From: Actinomycetota bacterium | GTDB lineage: Bacteria; Actinomycetota; Acidimicrobiia; Acidimicrobiales; Ilumatobacteraceae | Length of the DNA stretch: 5,801 nucleotides | Assembly: GCA_005789925.1 (NCBI GenBank) | Contig: SXWG01000122.1 | Location: 1-5,801 of the forward strand | Reading direction: 5' to 3' | Shown here: positions 1-5,772 of the stretch, piece by piece | Layout of the letters: every line of letters begins with the position of its first letter | Numbering within the stretch: position 1 is the first letter of the stretch | Notes under the pieces: model-generated | What the model was told of the DNA's origin: nothing | Databases searched by the model: none | Seen by the model: only the letters and a program-made list of their open reading frames with translations | Translations under genes and position numbers: made by a program

Positions 1-681
1 GAATCGCAATTCGGCATTTTGATTGCTCGTACCGACTCATCACTACCGAAGCACCGAGGGATCACCTATTTCATCTGTCCGATGGATGCGCCGGGTATCG
101 AGATTCGCGGCATCACGTCCATGGCAGGGGCAGCATCGTTCAATGAAGTGTTTTTCACCGACGTGCGCATTCCGCACGCCAACGTCGTAGGCGAAGTGAA
201 CGATGGATGGCGCCTCGCCAAGGTGACACTCGGTAATGAGCGCGTGAGTCTGTCTTCGGGAGGCGTTCTGTGGGGCATGGGGCCTTCCGCTGCCGATCTT
301 GTCTCGATTGTCCGCCGCGATGGCGGGGTGAACGACGCGATGTTGCGTCAGCGCGTCGCCGCGTTGTACACCGAACACGTCATCTTGGAATTGATTCGTG
401 CGCGCACCTTGACTGCGCGACTTCGCGGAGAGCAACCAGGGCCTGAAGCGAGCATCCGCAAGATCATCGCTGACGAACATGGCCAGCGCACGATGATGCT
501 CGCGCGCGATCTCATCGGCGCAGATGCAATGCTCATCTCTCCCGCACATGACTCGTCAACATTGAATTCGCGTTCGTGGTACAGCGGTTTCATGTTTTCT
601 CGGGCGCTCACAATCGGTGGAGGCACAGGTGAAGTTCAGCGCAACATCATCGGGGAGAAAGTGCTCGGTCTGCCACAGTGA
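1..681 (+). CDS. Acyl-CoA dehydrogenase (FadE family), C-terminal part; 5' end outside window
   Basis: This is the last 226 residues of an acyl-CoA dehydrogenase. The frame is open from base 1, so the gene begins upstream; full-length members are usually about 380-400 residues, so the N-terminal helical domain is missing from view. The family is FAD-dependent and introduces an alpha,beta double bond into acyl-CoA thioesters, in fatty acid or sterol side-chain degradation. Visible landmarks are the middle beta-domain segment (ITYFICPMDAPGIEIRGI, then FNEVFFTDVRIPHANVVGEVNDGW), the start of the C-terminal helical domain (LAKVTLGNERV), and the closing GGTGEVQRNIIGEKVLGLPQ typical of actinobacterial FadE proteins. 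The place where medium-chain enzymes carry the catalytic Glu of a YEGT motif reads IGGGTGE, so the base cannot be assigned from this part. Substrate is unknown. The stop TGA is at 679-681; the metal importer that follows appears functionally unrelated. Confidence 0.93.
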   Translation, partial: ESQFGILIARTDSSLPKHRGITYFICPMDAPGIEIRGITSMAGAASFNEVFFTDVRIPHANVVGEVNDGWRLAKVTLGNERVSLSSGGVLWGMGPSAADLVSIVRRDGGVNDAMLRQRVAALYTEHVILELIRARTLTARLRGEQPGPEASIRKIIADEHGQRTMMLARDLIGADAMLISPAHDSSTLNSRSWYSGFMFSRALTIGGGTGEVQRNIIGEKVLGLPQ

Positions 682-703
682 CGAGAATCGGCTGAAACGC
701 ACT

Positions 704-709
704 TACACT
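704..709 (+). promoter_or_regulatory. Candidate -10 box of the metal-importer operon (leaderless start)
   Basis: TACACT fits the actinobacterial TANNNT -10 consensus and lies in the 34-base gap after the dehydrogenase stop. It is followed by six bases and then a GTG codon at 716 in frame with the binding-protein gene, which is the spacing expected if transcription begins on the start codon. No Shine-Dalgarno sequence precedes either this GTG or the in-frame ATG at 749, which supports leaderless translation. No convincing -35 hexamer is seen about 17 bases upstream, so this remains a candidate. Confidence 0.45.
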
Positions 710-726
710 GGGGTTGTGGAAACCCC
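710..726 (+). repeat. Perfect inverted repeat over the importer operon start; possible operator
   Basis: The sequence GGGGTT-GTGGA-AACCCC has two perfect 6-base arms around a 5-base centre. It begins directly after the candidate -10 box and contains the candidate GTG start at 716. A repressor bound here would block initiation, which would suit a metal-responsive regulator of an importer. It does not resemble the Zur, IdeR or MntR boxes I know, and short palindromes also arise by chance. If transcription starts further upstream it could instead be an RNA hairpin hiding the start codon. Confidence 0.35.
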
Positions 727-1828
727 CGCCCAAATCATTCGTGGCCGCATGTTTCGTAGCGCAGTCGCGCTGTCATGTCTCGCGTTGCTCGCTGCGTGTG
801 CATCGGGAGATGATCCGACATCGACCAGCGACACTTCGGTGGCTGGTGACGCCGCAGAAGTAGCCGCGCACGAGCAAGCTCGCGCTGAGTGCCTGGGTGG
901 TTCAGCCATTGATGGCGGTTCGCTCGACATTACGACCACGGTCGCGCCCATCACCAATCTCGTTGCATTGATCGTCGGTGACTCTGGTGCGAAAGTCACC
1001 GGAATCGTGCCGGAGGGCACCAACTCGCATACATTCGAGCCACCTCCGAGTGTCGCAGCGACACTTGAATCAGCAGACGTGGTGTTCATCAACGGTCTTG
1101 TGCTCGAGGAACCGACGAAGGATCTCGCTGAGGCCAACTCGCAGGCCGGCACCGTCATCTGTGAGTTGGGTACCGCGGTCCTTCCAGAAGACCAGTACGT
1201 CTACGACTTCTCCTTCCCGAAAGAGGGTGGCAAGCCCAATCCGCATTTGTGGACCGATCCACCGCTTGCTCGCGAGTACGCGACGCTCATCAAGGACGTG
1301 CTCGTCGCTCGTGATCCCACACGTTCGGCCACCTATCAAGCGAACCATGACAAGTTGGTGGCGATGATCGACCGTCTCGACGCGGCTATGAAGACGGCCA
1401 CGGCGACATTGCCCGTTGAGCAACGAAAACTGCTCACTTACCACGATGCATATGCATATTTCGCAAAGACCTACGACTGGACCGTCGTCGGGGCGATTCA
1501 GCCATCGTCATTTGAAGAGCCGACTCCGAAAGACATCGCAGACCTCATCGATCAAGTGAAGAGCGAGAACGTGAAAGCGGTCTTCGGCAGCGAAGTGTTC
1601 CCGTCGCCCGTGCTTGAGCAGATCGGTAAGGAGGCTGGTGTCGCCTACATCGACGTTCTTCGCGACGATGACCTGCCGGGTGAACCAGGCGAACCCGAGC
1701 ACTCGTGGGCGGGCCTCATGCGCTTTGACTATGTCACGATGGTGGAGGCGCTCGGCGGCGACGCAAGTACCCTCAAAACAGTCGACATCTCGGTCGATGT
1801 CGAGGACAAGGCCTACTACCCACAATGA
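716..1828 (+). CDS. Metal ABC transporter substrate-binding lipoprotein (ZnuA/TroA-like, cluster 9)
   Basis: This is the extracytoplasmic metal-capturing subunit of a Zn/Mn-type importer, 370 residues from GTG 716. A lipoprotein signal is clear: a basic n-region (RGRMFR, residues 9-14), a short hydrophobic stretch, and lipobox LAAC with the lipidated Cys at 28. An acidic, Thr/Ser-rich tether follows. The mature domain begins near LDITTTVAPITNLV (70-83). Probable metal ligands are His105 (GTNSHTFEPPPS), His177 (NPHLW), His243 (TYHDAY) and an Asp in LRDDDLPG (315-322); three His plus one Asp resembles TroA/ZnuA-like proteins more than PsaA-type Mn proteins, where the third ligand is Glu. The long His-rich loop of many ZnuA proteins is absent. 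Start choice: GTG 716 lies at leaderless distance from a -10 box; ATG 749 (359 residues) keeps the signal peptide and is the alternative. It overlaps the ATPase gene by 4 bases. Zn versus Mn is not settled. Confidence 0.92.
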   Translation: METPAQIIRGRMFRSAVALSCLALLAACASGDDPTSTSDTSVAGDAAEVAAHEQARAECLGGSAIDGGSLDITTTVAPITNLVALIVGDSGAKVTGIVPEGTNSHTFEPPPSVAATLESADVVFINGLVLEEPTKDLAEANSQAGTVICELGTAVLPEDQYVYDFSFPKEGGKPNPHLWTDPPLAREYATLIKDVLVARDPTRSATYQANHDKLVAMIDRLDAAMKTATATLPVEQRKLLTYHDAYAYFAKTYDWTVVGAIQPSSFEEPTPKDIADLIDQVKSENVKAVFGSEVFPSPVLEQIGKEAGVAYIDVLRDDDLPGEPGEPEHSWAGLMRFDYVTMVEALGGDASTLKTVDISVDVEDKAYYPQ

Positions 1829-2622
1829 ACGCACTGGCAGTACCGCAGGCGCTCGTCGAATGTCACGAGTTGACATGTGCATACGACGGTTCTGTCGCTG
1901 TCGACGACGTGTCAATGGCTGTCCGCCGTGGTGACTTTGTCGGAATCGTGGGCCCGTCGGGGTCAGGAAAGACGACGTTGTTGAAAGCGGTGCTCGGATC
2001 CATACCCCCAGCGAGTGGTCACGTGCATCGTCTCCAGGGTCTCACGATGGCCTACGTGCCGCAGGTCGAAAGTGTCGACTGGAACTTCCCTGTGACCGTG
2101 CTCGAGACGGTGATCATGACCCGCTCACGAAATGGCTGGTGGCCGCGCACGACCAAAGACGAACGCGACCACGCCGAGCGCGTGTTGCACCGCCTCGGAC
2201 TTGTCGATGTTGCTGAACGCCATATCCGAGAGTTGTCCGGCGGACAACAACAGCGCGTGTTCATCGCCCGTGCGTTGTTCCATCGCCCAGAGTTGCTGGT
2301 GCTCGATGAGCCGACGTCTGGCGTCGATGTGCGCACTCGCCACGAAGTGTTGCATCTGCTCGCGGATCTGCACGACGAAGGTCTGTCCATCGTCCTCACC
2401 ACCCACGACTTGAACGGTCTTGCAGCACACTTGCCGCGAGTGGTGTGCATCAACAAGCGCATCATCGCTGATGGGGCTCCACGCGACGTGTTGACACCGG
2501 TTGTGCTCGAGAAGACCTACGGGGCAGAGATGGAAGTCCTCATTCACGGCGGAATGCCGGTCGTCTTAGAGAGCGGTGCGGACCATGTCGCCCGTCGTCT
2601 CTCGAATCTGACAACATTCTGA
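1825..2622 (+). CDS. Metal ABC transporter ATP-binding protein (Zn/Mn type)
   Basis: This 265-residue cytoplasmic ATPase powers the importer. All ABC motifs are intact: Walker A GPSGSGKT (43-50), Q-loop Gln80 (YVPQ), signature LSGGQ (137-141), Walker B LLVLDEP (157-163) with catalytic Glu162, D-loop SGVD (165-168) and switch His194 (TTHD). The segment just after the Q-loop, VDWNFPVTV (84-92), matches the DWDFP-type signature of ATPases serving Mn/Zn/Fe cluster-9 importers and is good family evidence. The start codon lies inside the stop of the binding-protein gene (ATGA, 1825-1828), which indicates translational coupling; only weak purine-rich sequence (GAGGACAAGG, 1802-1811) precedes it. The C-terminal region after residue 220 is the usual short extension, with no extra domain. 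It most likely acts as a dimer on the permease encoded next. Confidence 0.95.
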   Translation: MNALAVPQALVECHELTCAYDGSVAVDDVSMAVRRGDFVGIVGPSGSGKTTLLKAVLGSIPPASGHVHRLQGLTMAYVPQVESVDWNFPVTVLETVIMTRSRNGWWPRTTKDERDHAERVLHRLGLVDVAERHIRELSGGQQQRVFIARALFHRPELLVLDEPTSGVDVRTRHEVLHLLADLHDEGLSIVLTTHDLNGLAAHLPRVVCINKRIIADGAPRDVLTPVVLEKTYGAEMEVLIHGGMPVVLESGADHVARRLSNLTTF

Positions 2623-2639
2623 CGAAAGGTCGTCTGGCA

Positions 2640-3485
2640 ATGATTGCGACCCTGTTCGAGCCCTTCGGTTATTCGTTCTTCAACAACGGGCTCGCAGTCG
2701 CGACCTTGGCTGGTGCCCTGTGCGGGCTACTCGGGGTGTTCGTGGTTCTGCGCGGTATGAGCTACATCGGTCACGGGTTGTCGCACGCTGTCTTTGGTGG
2801 TGCCGCAGCGTCCGCAGTCGTCGGTATCAACTACTTCATTGGTGCGGGCATCTGGGCTGTCGTGTCGGGAGTCCTCATCGGTCGTATTGCGCGACGCCGC
2901 ATCATCGGCGCCGACGCGGCAATCGGAGTCGTCACAACTGCGTCGTTCGCGATCGGGTTGGCTCTGCTCAATCGTTATGGGCAAGCCAAGAAGAGCATCG
3001 AGGCCGTGTTGTTCGGCTCGGTTCTCGGCGTTCAGCCAGCAGACATCTGGGCGGTGTCGATTGTCGCGGTGCTGGTCGGACTGCTCGTCATTGCTTTCTA
3101 CAGGCGTCTTTTGTTCGCGACATTCGACCCTGATGTCGCCCAGGTGACCGGTGTGAAAGTGGCCTGGGTCGAAGCGCTCGTCATGATGATGTTGTCGTTG
3201 ACGATCCTCGTCACGATGCGTGTCATCGGAACCTTGCTTATCTCGGCGCTCCTCGTCATTCCTGCAGCAACATCGCGCATGTTGACGAATTCGTTCGCCC
3301 GCATGCTCTGGATCTCACCGGTCCTGGGGGCCGTGTCTGGCTTCGTCGGCATGAACGCGTCTTATCACCTCGACACGTCAGCGAGTGCGACCGTGATTCT
3401 CGTTGCGGCAATCGGTTTCGTGGTGGTGTACGCAGCCACGGGCCTTCGTGGTCGTGTGCGCGTGGCACACGTGCATCACATCTGA
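2640..3485 (+). CDS. Metal ABC transporter permease (ABC-3 family)
   Basis: This 281-residue integral membrane protein forms the channel of the importer and is about the usual family length. Hydrophobic segments can be seen at roughly 18-37, 48-80 (two), 93-110, 136-153, 177-211 (two, split by MRVIGT), 224-240 and 250-268. Family landmarks are YIGHGLSHAVFGG (42-54), the IEAVLFGSVLGV loop (120-131), FDPDVAQVTGV (162-172, cytoplasmic loop), LLISALLVIPAATSRML (199-215) and the very conserved SYHLDTSASATVIL (241-254). The start has a GAAAGG Shine-Dalgarno-like site at 2624-2629, ten bases before the ATG. The gene follows the ATPase stop by 17 bases, so it is the third gene of one operon. The C-terminus ends in HVHHI (277-281), a small His cluster that could touch metal on the cytoplasmic side, though this is speculative. 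Its stop is 2 bases from the stop of the convergent gene. Confidence 0.95.
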   Translation: MIATLFEPFGYSFFNNGLAVATLAGALCGLLGVFVVLRGMSYIGHGLSHAVFGGAAASAVVGINYFIGAGIWAVVSGVLIGRIARRRIIGADAAIGVVTTASFAIGLALLNRYGQAKKSIEAVLFGSVLGVQPADIWAVSIVAVLVGLLVIAFYRRLLFATFDPDVAQVTGVKVAWVEALVMMMLSLTILVTMRVIGTLLISALLVIPAATSRMLTNSFARMLWISPVLGAVSGFVGMNASYHLDTSASATVILVAAIGFVVVYAATGLRGRVRVAHVHHI

Positions 3486-3487
3486 GT

Positions 3488-4762
3488 TCAGCTACGTAGC
3501 TGCCACTCGACACCAGATGGTGTGTCGCGAACCTCGACTCCGATGTCGGCGAACGCATCGCGAATGGTGTCGGAGAGATCGAATCGCTTCTCAGCGCGGA
3601 CAGTGGCCCGAAGAGAGAGCAGCGCCTCGACGAAGGGGGCGACGACATCGCGAGGATCGCGAGCCCCGCCGACCGCAAGGTCACCGAGGCTGCTGATCAT
3701 TGATCGAAGTGTCGCGCGTGCGCGGTCAGCGTCTTCGCTTTGGAGAGAGTCCGTCGACCATTCGTGCATCGCCTGTTCCAGCTCGAGCGTTGCGCGCATT
3801 GCAGCGATGGGGTCTCGACCTGCGAGGGCCTTATCAAAGCGCTGTCGGCAGTCAGCAGTCACAGCTGAGAGAGACGTCGCGGTAGCGGCCTGTGGCGAAG
3901 AGTCCACAGTGGTGGTGGACATCGTTGACGGACGTGCCCCATCGGTTGGCAGCCTGGATGGATCGCGAAGCACGTCGAGGGGAAATTTGTCGCCGCTCGC
4001 GAACACACGTGATTCACCCTTGTGGCGAACAGTGACAGTGCCGTTGCCGGCGACGGTGCAACAGTCGCTGTCGATGTCGATGACGACCGCTGTGTGTTCA
4101 TCGACCCCCAACACGAGCGTGTCATCACTAAGCATCGACTCGAGAAGACGCAAGCGGGTGTCACCGAGGTAACAGAACCGCGTGTCGTGGTTCCCGCCTT
4201 CGGCGTTGTCGAAATGGGGGATGACGACGGCATTCACTCCGATGTCGCCCAGCACATTGAGACCGTCGAGGAGCCGCACGTCTTCGCCGACTTTGTAGAT
4301 CTCGTACACCGGCACGGTGTGTCTGCCGAGAGTCAATGCAGCTGCCGAGGCGAACGTGATGATGCCTCCCTCATTCACTTTCGCCCGGAGAGTCTCGGCA
4401 AAACGGCTACCAGCCCACTGACGAAGTGCATAAGTCGGTGAGCCCGGTCCGGCAAACAGATACGTGGCTGCATCGACCAACCGAAGTCCTCGTTCGACCG
4501 ACACAGGGTCAGCCGCGATGTGTGTGTCGTGGAGTCGTACGAGACCAGCGACCTTGGCATCGATGTTGACGCTGACCTTGAAATAGTCGATCGCGCGACT
4601 CGCAAGTTCGGGTGCGTTCTCTTGGAAGCCGAACGGAGTGTCGACGATGACCGCACCGACAGGTGAGGGCAGTTTGGCCACGAGTTTGCGGTGTGTGCTG
4701 ACCATCGTCGGTGCAGTCTCACCAGAACCCATGATGGTGAGAATGCGTGGCAGAGTGCTCAT
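3488..4762 (-). CDS. Two-domain protein: S51/cyanophycinase-like hydrolase domain plus CysRS-like C-terminal segment
   Basis: This 424-residue protein has an unusual build. Residues 1-260 resemble class I amidotransferase-like folds of peptidase S51 and cyanophycinase: ILTIMGSGETAPTMV (7-21), VDTPFGFQENAPEL (40-53), LFAGPGSPTYALRQW (102-116), an elbow-like FASAAALTLG (137-146) with Ser139 as possible nucleophile, PHFDNAEGGNHDTR (182-195), and LGVDEHTA (218-225), similar to the DExTA region of cyanophycinases. Residues 262-300 are a Ser/Thr/Ala/Pro-rich linker. Residues 300-424 are helical and end in RAEKRFDLSDTIRDAF (389-404) and GVEVRDTPSGVEW (408-420), closely resembling the C-terminal tail of cysteinyl-tRNA synthetase; no HIGH or KMSKS motif is present, so it is not a synthetase. 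Start: AGAAGG lies nine bases upstream of the ATG, inside the hydrolase gene it overlaps by 4 bases. Substrate and role are unknown; an automated label of peptidase or cysteinyl-tRNA synthetase would mislead. Confidence 0.85.
   Translation of the reverse strand: MSTLPRILTIMGSGETAPTMVSTHRKLVAKLPSPVGAVIVDTPFGFQENAPELASRAIDYFKVSVNIDAKVAGLVRLHDTHIAADPVSVERGLRLVDAATYLFAGPGSPTYALRQWAGSRFAETLRAKVNEGGIITFASAAALTLGRHTVPVYEIYKVGEDVRLLDGLNVLGDIGVNAVVIPHFDNAEGGNHDTRFCYLGDTRLRLLESMLSDDTLVLGVDEHTAVVIDIDSDCCTVAGNGTVTVRHKGESRVFASGDKFPLDVLRDPSRLPTDGARPSTMSTTTVDSSPQAATATSLSAVTADCRQRFDKALAGRDPIAAMRATLELEQAMHEWSTDSLQSEDADRARATLRSMISSLGDLAVGGARDPRDVVAPFVEALLSLRATVRAEKRFDLSDTIRDAFADIGVEVRDTPSGVEWQLRS
3489..3502. 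terminator. Perfect palindrome at the convergent gene junction; weak terminator candidate
   Basis: CAGCTACGTAGCTG is a perfect 14-base palindrome placed where the plus-strand permease gene (stop 3483-3485) and the minus-strand two-domain gene (stop 3488-3490) meet. As RNA it would form a 5-base stem with an ACGT loop in either direction. It has no T-tract on either side and the stem is short, so intrinsic termination would be inefficient at best. It also encodes the last residues (QLRS) of the minus-strand protein. Confidence 0.25.
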
Positions 4763-5667
4763 GCGAAGAAACCTTCTGTGATAGCCGAGTGGATGGCATC
4801 GGCGAAGAGTCGTGGATGTTGGGCATGCAAGTCGTGGTCAGCGCCGTGAAAGGGCACGATTCGACAGTTGCGGAGACTCTGCTCGGCGCGTTCGAGCGCG
4901 ATGAGCTTTCGGTGGGAGAACTCGCTGTCATCGAGGGCGGGAGTGAACATGACGGGAACAGTGATGTGCGGAAAGAGATCGTGGGGAGCGTGTTCCCACA
5001 GGCCCCTGAGAATTTTCATGTGCCGGTCACGAGTGAGCCACGGTCGCACGGTGCCATCGGGGAGGTGTTCCATGTTGGCGAGCGTGGCGTCGATCGCATC
5101 GTCTGACCAATCGGGGTGTGTCGCTTTGATGGCGGCCCACAGTCGATCATGTCGCGTTCCTGCGATATGCGGTGGTGCGAGCTGGTGCGCACAGTCGTCC
5201 CAATCTGGGAATGCAGATTTCAGGTCGATGGTGCCACCGTCGACAGCGCACACACCGCGCAGGCGCTGCGCATGCTTCGATGCGAGATGGACGACGATGT
5301 TTCCACCCCACGACTGACCGATGACGCCAGGTCGTGACCCTGCCGCATCGTCATCGGCGAGTGAGTCGAGAAATGCGGCAAGGTCATCTGTGACCGTGTC
5401 CATGTCGTAACCGTCGTCGGGTTTGTCACTTGTGCCGTGACCACGCTGGTCGATGGCGACGACTCCGTGGCCGAGCGTGCGCAGATGACGTGCTGCGCCG
5501 TCCCATAACTGCGCATTAGATGCGAGGCCGTGCACCATCACGATCGGCGTTCCGGTGGAGGTGGGGGCGCCCCACATTCGACAGCTGATCTCAAGCCCAT
5601 GCGCGAGCCGAACGCGCGTGATGGTCGGCGCGCCCGCAGACGAGAGATCGTTAGGCGACTGATGCAC
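4759..5667 (-). CDS. Alpha/beta hydrolase
   Basis: This 302-residue protein is a soluble alpha/beta-hydrolase-fold enzyme of the broad esterase/epoxide hydrolase/haloperoxidase-like group. Visible elements are the oxyanion HG (VMVHGLASN, 43-51), the IDQRGHGTSDKP strand-turn (72-83), nucleophile elbow GQSWGGN with Ser119 (117-123), a cap region around residues 145-225, a candidate acid at Asp246 or Asp247 (TPALDDSE), and the catalytic His most likely His278 (GADHDLH). A Ser nucleophile favours ester, lactone, thioester or C-C bond hydrolysis over epoxide or haloalkane hydrolysis, which use Asp. Start: GTG 5667 is the only reasonable start, because an in-frame TGA lies seven codons upstream (5688-5686) with no other start between; there is no Shine-Dalgarno, and a -10-like hexamer is six bases away. 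It overlaps the downstream two-domain gene by 4 bases, so the two are probably co-translated. Substrate is unknown. Confidence 0.93.
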   Translation of the reverse strand: MHQSPNDLSSAGAPTITRVRLAHGLEISCRMWGAPTSTGTPIVMVHGLASNAQLWDGAARHLRTLGHGVVAIDQRGHGTSDKPDDGYDMDTVTDDLAAFLDSLADDDAAGSRPGVIGQSWGGNIVVHLASKHAQRLRGVCAVDGGTIDLKSAFPDWDDCAHQLAPPHIAGTRHDRLWAAIKATHPDWSDDAIDATLANMEHLPDGTVRPWLTRDRHMKILRGLWEHAPHDLFPHITVPVMFTPALDDSEFSHRKLIALERAEQSLRNCRIVPFHGADHDLHAQHPRLFADAIHSAITEGFFA

Positions 5668-5673
5668 AAACGC

Positions 5674-5679
5674 ATTGTC
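5674..5679 (-). promoter_or_regulatory. Candidate -10 box for the hydrolase operon (leaderless)
   Basis: On the minus strand GACAAT stands six bases before the GTG start of the hydrolase gene, the same spacing as for the metal-importer operon. It matches the TATAAT consensus at four positions but lacks the first T. No Shine-Dalgarno sequence precedes the GTG, which is the main reason to suspect a leaderless transcript. No clear -35 element is visible. Confidence 0.3.
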
Positions 5680-5717
5680 GCAGGGTCAGGCGAAAAAACC
5701 ACCGGAACCACGTCTCG

Positions 5718-5743
5718 GGTTCAGTCAATTCAGAGACAGAACC
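5718..5743. repeat. Imperfect inverted repeat in the divergent intergenic region; possible operator
   Basis: The left arm GGTTCAGTC (5718-5726) and the right arm GACAGAACC (5735-5743) pair at 8 of 9 positions around an 8-base spacer. The 26-base element lies directly upstream of the candidate -10 box TAGGGT and covers where a -35 would be, in a 105-base region between divergent genes. That position and size suit a dimeric repressor such as a TetR-type protein, but no regulator gene is in the window. Confidence 0.35.
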
Positions 5744-5749
5744 TAGGGT
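5744..5749 (+). promoter_or_regulatory. Candidate -10 box for the rightmost gene
   Basis: TAGGGT fits the TANNNT actinobacterial -10 pattern and lies 23 bases before the ATG at 5773, leaving room for a short leader that carries the GGAGGT ribosome site. The expected -35 position (about 5720-5726) has only a weak TTCAGT and is occupied by the left arm of the inverted repeat. Confidence 0.4.
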
Positions 5750-5762
5750 GAGGGCACTGTAC

Positions 5763-5768
5763 GGAGGT
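5763..5768 (+). promoter_or_regulatory. Strong ribosome binding site
   Basis: GGAGGT is a near-perfect Shine-Dalgarno sequence four bases before the ATG at 5773. It fixes the start of the rightmost gene and contrasts with the two other transcription units beginning in this window, which lack such a site. Confidence 0.8.
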
Positions 5769-5772
5769 GCAC

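Noticed and set aside
43..549. 168-codon open frame on the minus strand opposite the acyl-CoA dehydrogenase
   Set aside because: It lies wholly antisense to a well-recognised gene and its translation has no recognisable domain; it looks like a GC-rich antisense shadow.
682..715. Intrinsic terminator after the acyl-CoA dehydrogenase
   Set aside because: The 34-base gap has no stem-loop followed by a T-tract. The only inverted repeat, at 710-726, has no T-tract and covers the next start.
617..748. Longer reading frame for the binding protein starting at ATG 617 inside the acyl-CoA dehydrogenase gene
   Set aside because: It would overlap the dehydrogenase by 65 bases and put about 44 residues before a lipoprotein signal that must be near the N-terminus. 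GTG 716 or ATG 749 are the sensible starts.
3430..3485. His-rich metal sensor tail on the permease (HVHHI)
   Set aside because: Three histidines in five residues at the very end of the protein is too little to claim a metal-binding function; kept only as a remark in the gene entry.
3865..3985. Frameshift or gene boundary between the S51-like and CysRS-like parts, which would make two genes
   Set aside because: The frame is continuous through the linker, with no stop and no obvious internal Shine-Dalgarno and start that would separate them. A Met at residue 281 has only Ser/Thr-rich context around it.
3522..4172. 216-codon open frame on the plus strand opposite the two-domain gene
   Set aside because: The translation is Ser/Arg-rich low complexity with no motif, while the minus-strand frame shows clear conserved motifs at both ends.
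4022..4441. 139-codon plus-strand open frame opposite the S51-like domain
   Set aside because: It is antisense to the most motif-rich part of the minus-strand protein and has no recognisable domain of its own.
3488..4762. Cysteinyl-tRNA synthetase or MshC (mycothiol ligase)
   Set aside because: There is no HIGH or KMSKS motif and no Rossmann synthetase core; only the C-terminal segment is synthetase-like. MshC is understood to lack the CysRS C-terminal domain, so it does not fit either.
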